From positions 1 to 57,002 of the forward strand of contig CADCFC010000009.1 in NCBI GenBank assembly GCA_902800645.1: a stretch of DNA of 57,002 nt, given 5' to 3'. Positions 26,778 through 34,832 of the stretch are shown piece after piece. Under the pieces are notes generated by a model, which saw only the letters and a program-made list of their open reading frames with translations, was not told the DNA's origin and made no database searches. The position numbers were made by a program, and so were the translations under genes. The first letter of the stretch is position 1; every line of letters starts with the position of its first letter. The stretch comes from an uncultured Erysipelotrichaceae bacterium (lineage in GTDB: Bacteria > Bacillota_I > Bacilli_A > RFN20 > CAG-826).

Positions 26778-27986
26778 TCAGCCTTTATATTTTGCCAAAT
26801 AAGTTATTGGGTCTAAATTAAAGTGGTCTTCAATTGAACCAGCCACACGATAGAATTTAGGCTCTTTTAATACATCATAAACTCTATAGACGAAATAATG
26901 TTTTTTGAGTTGCTTTGATATATCAACTTCACCTTTAGATACAGGGAATTCTATATCAACCTTATTTTTGGTAGTCTTTACTTCGATAAAAATCTTTTTA
27001 ACTTCTAAACCAAATAAATCATAGGAGACAACGTCGTATCCATATCCATCTGATATAACTGATACGTGTTCTATTTTGTCAGCGTACTCACTTAATAATG
27101 CATTATTGGATAGACGTTGCTTTTCATGCTCTAAAACTAGTAGTTCACCAAGATATCCAATCTCTGCGTCGCTTTTAGCCTTTTTGATGTAGTCTGTTTT
27201 CTTAATCAAAGGATTTGTAATCTCTTTATATTTGGTGGATTTATCGACGTATGGTTGCACTTGCTTTAATTGCTTAGAAAAATCATATGGCTGACCATCG
27301 ATAGGAGTTAATGCTTCTCTGATGTCTTCAATGGCGTCTTCCGCTAAAACAAGATGTTCTTTTTGTGTTTTAGTAAATGTAATAATTCTATCAATAATTT
27401 CATTGTAAGAATCAGTATCCATGTTTTGATAGATTTCATCATAAATGGCGAGCATGCGTTTATAATCATCGATTAATTCTTCTTCGGTAAAACTATTAGA
27501 TTCGTAATATTTCGAAAGAATGGTGGCCTGCTCATAACCATAACCAAGCGTTCCTTTTCTTGTACCGACTAATTTGATTAGCTCTTTAGAAAAGTAGTTG
27601 TCATCAGTTCTGTCTTGGAAATATTTAACAACTTTTCTAGCCGCCTCATATTTCTTTCTACCGAATGTATCAGTAAAGTATGTAATGCCTTGACTTAAAG
27701 TTAGATAAAAGCCAGACATATCCTTTTTAAATAAATAAACAATATATAGACCAAATTTAGTTGATGTCGTTATATTTCTATTTAGAACTGAAACCCACGG
27801 ATAATCAGTTTTGTTTCCTTGACCCATACTGCCTTTAACAGTTAAATCTTTTCTAAAAGGAAAAATAGACCTAATCGCCATAGGTATTTCATGTATGAGC
27901 TCATCATATAAATGAGATGCATTTGATACCCTAGTATCTTCAGTAATATAGTTGTCCAGAATAAACTGAAATGAATCTTTTAACAT
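26778..27986 (-). CDS. MrcB-N domain fused to DUF3883 nuclease
   Basis: 402 aa on the opposite strand to its neighbours. The first about 190 residues fit the MrcB N-terminal (DUF3578) DNA-binding domain (WVSVLNRNITTSTKFGLYIVYLF then LTLSQGITYF), found at the N-terminus of modification-dependent restriction proteins. The C-terminal about 130 residues are DUF3883, a PD-(D/E)xK-like nuclease with E281, D318 and E335-V-K337. No McrB AAA+ GTPase domain is present, so this would be a compact type IV-like restriction enzyme recognising modified DNA. No ribosome site is seen before ATG. The stop lies ten bases from the end of the convergent MazG-like gene. Confidence 0.8.
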   Translation of the reverse strand: MLKDSFQFILDNYITEDTRVSNASHLYDELIHEIPMAIRSIFPFRKDLTVKGSMGQGNKTDYPWVSVLNRNITTSTKFGLYIVYLFKKDMSGFYLTLSQGITYFTDTFGRKKYEAARKVVKYFQDRTDDNYFSKELIKLVGTRKGTLGYGYEQATILSKYYESNSFTEEELIDDYKRMLAIYDEIYQNMDTDSYNEIIDRIITFTKTQKEHLVLAEDAIEDIREALTPIDGQPYDFSKQLKQVQPYVDKSTKYKEITNPLIKKTDYIKKAKSDAEIGYLGELLVLEHEKQRLSNNALLSEYADKIEHVSVISDGYGYDVVSYDLFGLEVKKIFIEVKTTKNKVDIEFPVSKGEVDISKQLKKHYFVYRVYDVLKEPKFYRVAGSIEDHFNLDPITYLAKYKG

Positions 27987-28237
27987 AATAATAGCTTAGC
28001 AGCTTATGATCTACGGATCCAGGAAGACTTTGGTCTGGAATATCTTGCTTGTTTTATGTATTATTTTAGATGTAGGGACAGCTGATTAAAATCTAGATAT
28101 AAGAAATTTATGTCTACTAAATTCTGTAAGAAGAAAATAGAAGACGGATCTTGCTTATAATTAAATTAGAATTAGCCAACCGAAAAGAATCTTTTTGATG
28201 ACCTTTTAGAGTTCCTACAGAAAGGATTTATTTAGGT

Positions 28238-29233
28238 ATGGAATTTGATTACAAAAATATCCAAAAAACAATTGGATATACTTTCAGGAATGTTGATTTA
28301 CTAGTGCAGGCATTTACTAGAAAGAGCTATTCTCAAGAAAATGGTGGACAAAATAACGAAGTTTTAGAATTTGTTGGTGACAAAGTGCTGGATTTAGTTG
28401 TTACAAAAATACTTGTTGAGCACTATGGAGTCATGACAGAGGATAAAAAATGGAACGAATTCAAATTAAAGAACCCAACTTATTTTCAAACAAAAAGTAA
28501 AGAAGGCATATTTACAGACATTAAAAAAGAATTGGTTCAAAAGAAAACATTGTCAAGAGCTATTGATGATTTGGGGTTTGCTAGATTTCTTTATCTAGGA
28601 AATGGAGAAAATCACAATAAATTGAGCGATTCCGTGAAAGAAGATTTATTTGAAGCAATCCTTGGCGCTGTTGCCATAGATTGCGATTGGGATTTAGACA
28701 AGCTTGTTTTCACAACTGAATGTATGATTGACATTCATGGTTTTCTTGAAAGTGATTTTAAGGATAATAACTATGTTGGAATAGTTCAAGAATGGTATGT
28801 AAAAGAATATGGAACTTTACCGGAATATGATATTAGCTCCTCATATTATCAATTACCTTTTATGTGCTATTTGAGAATTGGAGATTACACTTTTAGTGGT
28901 GAGGGTTCTAGCAAAGCCAAAGCAAGAATGAATTGCGCTGAAGAAGCATATTGGTATTTGAAAGAAAACGGATACATTAAAGATTCAATTGATGACTTTA
29001 TCGACGATTATGATGAATCAAATTCATTAATGATTCTTAACGAGCTTTATCAGAAGAATTTAATTGGGCAACCAGTATATTCTTTTTCCGAAGAACATGA
29101 TGGCGACAATATATCGTGGAAGTGCTCCTTATTTATAAAAGATTTAAAAAAGAAAACAATAGGCTTAGGCTATACCAAAAAAAGCGCTCAAAGAGTAGCT
29201 GCGGTGAAGATGTTGGATTATTTGTCTAGATAG
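28238..29233 (+). CDS. RNase III with two dsRNA-binding domains
   Basis: 331 aa, versus about 220-240 for housekeeping RNase III. The nuclease domain (1-160) keeps the catalytic set: E41, E44 and D48 in EVLEFVGDKVLD and D136, E139 in DLFEAILGA. A first dsRNA-binding domain follows (about 168-233, YVGIVQEWYVKEYG ... ARMNCAEEAYWYLK) and a second, weaker one (about 263-331, ILNELYQKNLIGQPVYSF ... SAQRVAAVKMLDYL). It should cleave double-stranded RNA in the cytosol. A housekeeping rnc normally sits with smc/ftsY or acpP; here the neighbours are defence genes and a helical protein starting eight bases later. That context and the extra domain mark it as a specialised copy. AGAAAGGA precedes ATG 28238. 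Confidence 0.9.
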   Translation: MEFDYKNIQKTIGYTFRNVDLLVQAFTRKSYSQENGGQNNEVLEFVGDKVLDLVVTKILVEHYGVMTEDKKWNEFKLKNPTYFQTKSKEGIFTDIKKELVQKKTLSRAIDDLGFARFLYLGNGENHNKLSDSVKEDLFEAILGAVAIDCDWDLDKLVFTTECMIDIHGFLESDFKDNNYVGIVQEWYVKEYGTLPEYDISSSYYQLPFMCYLRIGDYTFSGEGSSKAKARMNCAEEAYWYLKENGYIKDSIDDFIDDYDESNSLMILNELYQKNLIGQPVYSFSEEHDGDNISWKCSLFIKDLKKKTIGLGYTKKSAQRVAAVKMLDYLSR

Positions 29234-29241
29234 GAGTGCAT

Positions 29242-30474
29242 ATGGATAATTTTTTAAATATTCTAAAAAACCCTGAACAATATAATCGCGAACTATTTCG
29301 TGCGTATAAGAGAGTTTTTTCAGGTGTAATAAAAGAAACATTTCTCATTGAAATGATAAATAGAGTTGAAGAAGATCCTAGATATAGATATATCTTCATA
29401 GGAACAAACGATCTAGACAGTCTCTTATCCTTAGATAGAATGGTTGTAGGGAAAGTAATCAACACTACAAGTATTTGCAAGATGATAGTAATGAGCCATT
29501 ATGCTAACACAGTTGCTTTGACTGATAGTGAAAGAGGAAAGAAACAAGAAAGCAATCTTTATAAAAACAAACTAGTCAATGATGTCTTGAATATGTATAG
29601 AATTGAAAAACTTGCAGCACCTGATTTTAGCAACTCATCTTTAGAGTCGTTTTTACCTCTTATTTATTACATATCAGCGTTGTGTAATTATTGTGGCAGC
29701 AAGTATGAAGAGTATATTAACAAACATTTGACGGTTCACTCGCCTTTTAATAGCGACTTTAATTACCGAATGATATATAAAATCATCATGAAAATTAAAG
29801 CCTGTATCAATCTTGCTGATATTAGAGCAACAGATGAGCTAATGGTTTTATATAGAACTTTAATTGAATTAATTATGACATATGCAGCATTGTGGGATGG
29901 AAGTGAAGTGGTTATCAATTCTTTTTATGATTTTGACCAAGCTGCATTTGATTATAACTATAATGGGACAATCCCTGAAAAAATAAGACTGTTGGCAAAA
30001 GACATGGGTGTTGATCCGGTTAAGTTTGTGAACTATGGATGGATTAAGAATCTAGATGGTTTTAGGCATTTAACAAATAAATCACGTTCATTTAATCTTG
30101 GTGGTTTAGGAAAGATATTAGATAAAAAGTGTGAATATTTCTGTGAAAACTTTGGTTCGGAATTACATAAGTTCTATAAGGCTTGCAATCCGCAAACTCA
30201 TGGCACGATGTTGATAATGAATTATTTGCAATTAGAGCTACACATTTTCCAAAACATCGCTGTAATGCTTAAATTCGTTTGTGAAATTATGTCCGAGCAT
30301 CTATTTAGCTTTGATTTCAAATATGGAAATATTGATTTAATTGATGAATTGAATGTTGCGCTTAACGAGTCTGGTAAAATTTCTGATTGGTTAAAACAAG
30401 ATGATAAGAATTTGGATAAGACAAATATTGAATATAGAAAAAGAGCGGTTTGTTGCATGAGGATGAAAAAATAA
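29242..30474 (+). CDS. Helical protein of unknown function coupled to RNase III
   Basis: 410 aa from ATG 29242, five bases after AGGAG (29232-29236), which overlaps the RNase III stop; GTG 29236 is a less likely start. Almost entirely helical, with no transmembrane segment. The middle and end carry ELMVLYRTLIELIMTYAAL, then CNPQTHGTMLI, a layout that recalls DUF5677-type proteins (Arg/Glu helices followed by a conserved His) but is too loose to name. A HEPN-type Rx4-6H motif was not found. Tight coupling to the dual-dsRBD RNase III makes it its most likely functional partner. Confidence 0.75.
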   Translation: MDNFLNILKNPEQYNRELFRAYKRVFSGVIKETFLIEMINRVEEDPRYRYIFIGTNDLDSLLSLDRMVVGKVINTTSICKMIVMSHYANTVALTDSERGKKQESNLYKNKLVNDVLNMYRIEKLAAPDFSNSSLESFLPLIYYISALCNYCGSKYEEYINKHLTVHSPFNSDFNYRMIYKIIMKIKACINLADIRATDELMVLYRTLIELIMTYAALWDGSEVVINSFYDFDQAAFDYNYNGTIPEKIRLLAKDMGVDPVKFVNYGWIKNLDGFRHLTNKSRSFNLGGLGKILDKKCEYFCENFGSELHKFYKACNPQTHGTMLIMNYLQLELHIFQNIAVMLKFVCEIMSEHLFSFDFKYGNIDLIDELNVALNESGKISDWLKQDDKNLDKTNIEYRKRAVCCMRMKK

Positions 30475-30492
30475 TTTATATATCACAGACAT

Positions 30493-30528
30493 TATATAAT
30501 CCCTAGCCCTTTGGGCTGGGATATATAA
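30493..30528 (+). terminator. Strong hairpin after the RNase III pair
   Basis: TATATAATCCC-T-AGCCC pairs with GGGCT-GGGATATATA around a TTT loop, with one bulged base in each arm. There is no T-run after it, so it is either a weak or factor-assisted terminator or an RNA-stabilising end. Confidence 0.45.
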
Positions 30529-30593
30529 ATTACAAAAATATGGCTTGTTTCTTTATAAAAAACAATATATTAGTGATATGAGGAAGTGTTTAA

Positions 30594-30794
30594 ATGCTTA
30601 TTGAAATGTTCAAGTTCATATTCGCAGGTATTAGCATTGGGTTTGATGCATTTTTAAAGATGCTTCCGATTTACAATCAATTAAGTGGGATTAAAGAGCA
30701 ACTGATCGCTAGTGTTATAGGTGTTCCAGTTATAATTGTTTCTATTATTTTTCTTATTCCAACTATCATTAAAATTATTAAAAAAATTTTTTAG
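30594..30794 (+). CDS. Small membrane protein, 66 aa
   Basis: GAGGAAG lies eight bases upstream of ATG 30594. The first 30 residues are amphipathic (MLIEMFKFIFAGISIG, with an Asp-Ala-Phe stretch), and residues about 38-60 form a strong transmembrane helix (SVIGVPVIIVSIIFLIPTII), ending KIIKKIF. Length, single hydrophobic helix and cationic tail are features shared by small membrane-disrupting toxins and by small membrane regulators. Its position after the RNase III pair, 120 bases downstream, suggests but does not prove a shared role. I do not recognise the family. Confidence 0.55.
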   Translation: MLIEMFKFIFAGISIGFDAFLKMLPIYNQLSGIKEQLIASVIGVPVIIVSIIFLIPTIIKIIKKIF

Positions 30795-30820
30795 TTAAAC
30801 AGTTAAATCCTGATAATAGT

Positions 30821-30908
30821 AAGCGAGTCTAAAAGTTTTGTCATTGTAACTATTTTTACTAGCATCTTTTTTCTATATTGCTAGTAAAAAAGAAGACATC
30901 TCTCGCTT
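30821..30908. repeat. Nested inverted repeat, 88 bases
   Basis: An outer arm AAGCGAG (30821-30827) pairs with CTCGCTT (30902-30908), and inside it TTTTTACTAGCA (30853-30864) pairs perfectly with TGCTAGTAAAAA (30879-30890) around a 14-base loop. It fills most of the 150-base gap between the small membrane protein gene and the frameshifted gene. Not a simple terminator, since A rather than T follows the inner stem on the plus strand. Confidence 0.6.
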
Positions 30909-30944
30909 CTTAATAGATACAAGATGGACTAAAATAAAAATAAT

Positions 30945-31283
30945 ATGTTTAAGAAATATTACGTAAACGAAAATAGTGTTTTTAATAAAACATTGATGCT
31001 TACTTTTTTAGAACCTCATGAAAGAGGCTTTAAAATAGTGGGCCTTTCTGAAAATGAATATAAAGACTTATTTTCGACTAGAAACATTAAATATATTTAT
31101 AACGAAGTTGATTTTAAAAGTGTTCCTTCTAAAGCCGAAGTCGTTTATTTAGATGATTCACTTCATATCAAAGCGATTGTTTTAAAGAGTAATACTTCTA
31201 AATATTATCTTTTTAAAGCAGATCATCAAGATGAAAAAGCAAAGGGAAGATTAATTATTATGGAGAAGGGGACGCTTCTTTAA
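30945..31283 (+). pseudogene. 5' part of a frameshifted gene of unknown function
   Basis: 112 residues from ATG 30945, ending GTLL* at 31283. The -1 frame continues beyond the stop with good coding sequence into the 31364 frame. A single missing G in the run GGGG at 31268-31271 explains it: with five Gs the frame reads MEKGDASLIENINYF and on to 32206, giving one protein of about 420 residues. The piece has no motif I recognise. No good ribosome site lies before ATG 30945. Confidence 0.7.
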
Positions 31284-32206
31284 TAGAGAACATTAATTAT
31301 TTTGAGAATTTATATTCTAGAGATATCAAAGATAATATTGATCTAGCTTCTCCTATATATGAATTGATATTTGAATCTAATAACTTATTTACCACTGATT
31401 TTGTGTATCTATGTGATAACCAAACTATTAAAGTAATTAATAAAGATGAGTTATCAAATAAAGTATTAACTTTAGAGATGATGAGAAAGAATAATTCTCA
31501 TCGTAAAGATTCTTTATTCATTAATTCATCCACTAAAGATATTGAATACTTCATATTGACCTATAAAGAATATTTCATTAATCATTATTATCTATTCAAG
31601 AACTTAGGTAATGATGAGTTCTTATTCATTAAAGAAGATATATCTTTTAATCGCTTATTAGCGGGATCCGAATTAAAAGATCTTAAATATAAAAAAGCAA
31701 GTCCTCTAGCGGTCAAAGAATTCGCTAAAAAGAGATACGATAACTTCTATAACGAATATACTTCTTTTGAAGCTGAAGAAGAGTTTGATATAGATATCAT
31801 TAAAGAATTCAATATTAAAGAATTCTCTAAAATTAAAGCTAAAGCTAAATTAACTGAATTCATTAATGAATTTAAATCTGTATACAAAAGCAAACACTTT
31901 AAGAGTGATATAGGTGTTACTCTCCACGGGCACACTCGTATACTAGAGAGAATTGGAGAAATAAATGAAACTGAAATGCTTCAGTTAGCGAAAGTCGCAT
32001 ATGAAGAAGGAAAAAATTCAGTTAATTATTTAGAAAGTGACCCGAAGATGTTTTCTTTCTTACAGTATCAACAGAATAAGAAAAGAGGAAAGACTCTTAG
32101 ACTATATAAAGATTTCTTATTCTTCTTCTCTATTGAGCCACCTCATGAATTAGTCACTTGCTTCCCATTTGATAGTAGCTTTGAAAGATACTCTAAGAAT
32201 AATTAA
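31284..32206 (+). pseudogene. 3' part of the same frameshifted gene
   Basis: Open from the frameshift at about 31270, although the first possible start codon in it is TTG 31364 (280 residues). The C-terminal 110 residues contain GVTLHGHTRILERIGEI and KTLRLYKDFLFFFSIEPPH, a weak resemblance to RelE/BECR-fold endoribonuclease toxins, which have a conserved His followed by an ERxxER-type helix and then beta strands. That is only a hint. The gene follows the defence island and precedes the iron alcohol dehydrogenase gene (32246). Confidence 0.65.
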
Positions 32207-32245
32207 TTACGATATAATATATTTATATTAAGGACATATTCATTT

Positions 32246-33448
32246 ATGAAAACACTATATTATCGTCTTAACCAAAAGATTCTTAAATTTGCGATGCGCT
32301 TTATGGATTGGTCGCTTCCAACTTTGCTTGAAGGAGAAGATAGTGTTCTTAAGTTACCATCATTTATTAAAAATAAAGGGATTAATAGAGTTCTTATAGT
32401 TACAGATAAAGGACTTATGTCTTTACATATATTAGATCCTTTATTTAAAGAGTTAGATAATAGTGGTGTCTCTTACGTTATCTTTGATAAAGTAGAACCT
32501 AATCCCACGATTCCGTGTATTGAAGAATGTAAAGATACATATATAGCAAATAACTGTGAAGGAGTTATCGCTTTTGGTGGTGGTTCTCCTATGGACTGCG
32601 CGAAAGCCGCTCTAGCTAGAGTAGTAAGACCAAATAAACCAATTAGAAAGATGAGAGGATATCTTAAAGTTAACAAGAAACTCCCACCTTTATTTGCAGT
32701 ACCAACTACAGCAGGAACTGGTTCAGAAACAACTTTAGCCGCAGTAGTGACTGATCCAGTTACTCATGAAAAAAATGCGATTGCGGATCCATGTTTAAGA
32801 CCGAAATACGCGGTCCTTGATCCTAATTTAACTAAGGGACTTCCACCTCATATTACTTCTACTACTGGAATGGATGCATTAACTCACGCAGTAGAAGCAT
32901 ATATTGGCAAAAGCAATGTAAGAAGTACGATTAGATATTCTGAAGAAGCAGTTAAATTAATATTTGCTAATCTAGAAAAAGCGTATCGTAATGGAAACGA
33001 TATAGAAGCTAGAAATAATATGCTAAAAGCGTCATTTCTTGCTGGAAATGCTTTTACTCGCGCCTTTGTTGGCTATGTTCATGCGATTGCTCATAATCTA
33101 GGAGGAATGTATAACACTCCTCATGGTTTAGCTAACGCAGTGATACTTCCAATCGTGCTTGAGTGGTACGGTAAAAGTGTTTATAAGCCTCTTGCTAAAC
33201 TTAGTGATTTAATTGGCTTAACCGATATTAACGAAAGTAATGAAAATAAGGCGAAAGCGTTTATTAATGAAATCAAAAGAATGAATAAGGATATGAATAT
33301 CCCAACTAGTTTTGATTTCATTAAAGAAAGTGATATTCATCTTTTAGTTAAACGAGCCTTAAAAGAAGGTAATCCTGGCTATCCTGTTCCTAAGATTATG
33401 AATTATAAGGAATGCGAGAAAGTAATTCGTAAAATTATGGGGCAATAG
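32246..33448 (+). CDS. Iron-containing alcohol dehydrogenase
   Basis: 400 aa, single-domain type III alcohol dehydrogenase. NAD(P)-binding GGGSPMDCAKA and metal ligand segments MDALTHAVEAY and VHAIAHNLGG with a following TPHG are present. Probably an NAD(P)H-dependent reduction of aldehydes to alcohols or the reverse; substrate not readable. It shares these motifs with the C-terminal half of AdhE at 5.8-8.4 kb but is a separate, shorter enzyme. AAGGAC precedes the start by about ten bases, with a TATAAT element (32213-32218) upstream. Confidence 0.93.
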   Translation: MKTLYYRLNQKILKFAMRFMDWSLPTLLEGEDSVLKLPSFIKNKGINRVLIVTDKGLMSLHILDPLFKELDNSGVSYVIFDKVEPNPTIPCIEECKDTYIANNCEGVIAFGGGSPMDCAKAALARVVRPNKPIRKMRGYLKVNKKLPPLFAVPTTAGTGSETTLAAVVTDPVTHEKNAIADPCLRPKYAVLDPNLTKGLPPHITSTTGMDALTHAVEAYIGKSNVRSTIRYSEEAVKLIFANLEKAYRNGNDIEARNNMLKASFLAGNAFTRAFVGYVHAIAHNLGGMYNTPHGLANAVILPIVLEWYGKSVYKPLAKLSDLIGLTDINESNENKAKAFINEIKRMNKDMNIPTSFDFIKESDIHLLVKRALKEGNPGYPVPKIMNYKECEKVIRKIMGQ

Positions 33449-33467
33449 TAAAATAAATATATAGATT

Positions 33468-34172
33468 ATGTTTTTCTTAATTCCGTTATCCTTTGGAATT
33501 ATATCTTTATTCCCTTTCCTTTATTTTAGAGTGAAAGAAAAAAGAGTTATTGCGGTATATATCAAAGCCTTTGCGTCTTTGATGTTTATTTTGACTGCGT
33601 TAATCGCGGGATTACATTCTAAGATCCATTTCAATGTTTATATTTTAATTGGATTATTTTTTGGTTTACTTGGTGATGTATTTCTTGACCTTAAATATAT
33701 CGTCACAAACAAAGAAGATTTCTATACGAAACTTGGATTTATTTCTTTTGCTTTTGGTCACTTATGTTATCTATTGGGTTTGCTCCTATATCAATATGAT
33801 TACTCTAAGAGTAGTCCTTTATATTATGTTATTCCTATTATTGTCACTCTTATATTAAGTGGAGTTACTTTACTTATGGAAAAGGTCACTCCTATTAGAT
33901 ATAAGAAAATGAAACCATTTGTGGTTATTTATGGTTTATTCCTTTTCTTTACTACATCTATGTATATGAGTGTTGCTATTCAAAGTGGATTTAGTAACAC
34001 TACAGTTGTCATTATGGCCTTTGCCTTAATATTATTTATGATTTCTGATCTTATTCTTAATAACACTTATTTCTCTAACGGATGTAACACTCCAATATTT
34101 GTTATTAGTAATCACGTTACTTACTATATCGCTCAATTTTTAATAGCGGTGTCACTTTTCTTCCTAATATAA
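33468..34172 (+). CDS. YhhN-family membrane protein (lysoplasmalogenase-like)
   Basis: 234 aa with about seven to eight transmembrane segments. The family signature GLLGDVFLDL (with conserved Asp residues) and the later FAFGHLCYLLG fit YhhN/TMEM86. Characterised members hydrolyse the vinyl-ether bond of lysoplasmalogen; bacterial members are largely uncharacterised. It starts 19 bases after the alcohol dehydrogenase gene, so the aldehyde released by such an enzyme could be handled by the preceding gene product. That link is inference. Confidence 0.82.
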   Translation: MFFLIPLSFGIISLFPFLYFRVKEKRVIAVYIKAFASLMFILTALIAGLHSKIHFNVYILIGLFFGLLGDVFLDLKYIVTNKEDFYTKLGFISFAFGHLCYLLGLLLYQYDYSKSSPLYYVIPIIVTLILSGVTLLMEKVTPIRYKKMKPFVVIYGLFLFFTTSMYMSVAIQSGFSNTTVVIMAFALILFMISDLILNNTYFSNGCNTPIFVISNHVTYYIAQFLIAVSLFFLI

Positions 34173-34178
34173 AAACGA

Positions 34179-34207
34179 CTACTTACTAATAAGTAGACAT
34201 TTTTTTA
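34179..34207 (+). terminator. Intrinsic terminator
   Basis: CTACTTA (34179-34185) pairs with TAAGTAG (34190-34196), followed by ACA and a run of T. It separates the YhhN gene from the convergent lipoprotein gene ending at 34212. Confidence 0.7.
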
Positions 34208-34211
34208 TTTA

Positions 34212-34799
34212 CTACTGATTCTCATCAGGTAATGTTACCTTAGTAACACCGTGATTAGAGAAAGTTATTTCAACTTTTTCTTCTCCGTCAATTGCGTAGA
34301 AGTTATACGGCATTTTATTTTTGACCGTAAGTTCAGCGTAATCACATACACCTTCTATCGCATTTTTTGTTACATATTTTTTATTAACTGAATCAAACGT
34401 AAATGATTCAAATGGGATATCAAATAGTACTGTGAAATAGATGAAAATAGTTTGATATAACTGTTCTTTGGTATTTGTTTCAGTATAGGGAGTACCTTGA
34501 TAGTAATATGTATATCGATAATGATTATCATCGATTAATTCAAATTTTCCATAGAAGTCATTTCCGCTACTCTCAAAATGAGAATGCATCTTACCATAGT
34601 CAATAAAGCAATCCTGAAATTTACTGTCATTTTTAAATAATACAATTGAATAGTTCGCTCTAGTTAATATATAGTCTCTATTAACTTGGGCATTATATTC
34701 TTCTTTACTCATTTGATACGCACTCATATCTTCCTTGGGTGATATACCACATGAAGAGATTAAAGGCAATAATAGTAGTAGTAGTGATGTCTTTTTCAT
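34212..34799 (-). CDS. Lipoprotein of unknown function
   Basis: 195 aa. Leucine-rich signal peptide and lipobox ISSC, Cys at residue 17, then a short linker. The mature domain (about 165 residues) is polar, with many Tyr/Phe, and has no motif I recognise. It follows thiF by 33 bases on the same strand and could be the last gene of that minus-strand cluster. Confidence 0.75.
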   Translation of the reverse strand: MKKTSLLLLLLPLISSCGISPKEDMSAYQMSKEEYNAQVNRDYILTRANYSIVLFKNDSKFQDCFIDYGKMHSHFESSGNDFYGKFELIDDNHYRYTYYYQGTPYTETNTKEQLYQTIFIYFTVLFDIPFESFTFDSVNKKYVTKNAIEGVCDYAELTVKNKMPYNFYAIDGEEKVEITFSNHGVTKVTLPDENQ

Positions 34800-34832
34800 T
34801 TTGGCTTCCTCTTTGTTCTTTTTAATATAGCT

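Noticed and set aside
28000-28237. RNA gene or small gene before the RNase III gene
   Set aside because: A short CCAG/CTGG hairpin and AT-rich elements are present, but no conserved RNA or open frame with a ribosome site was found.
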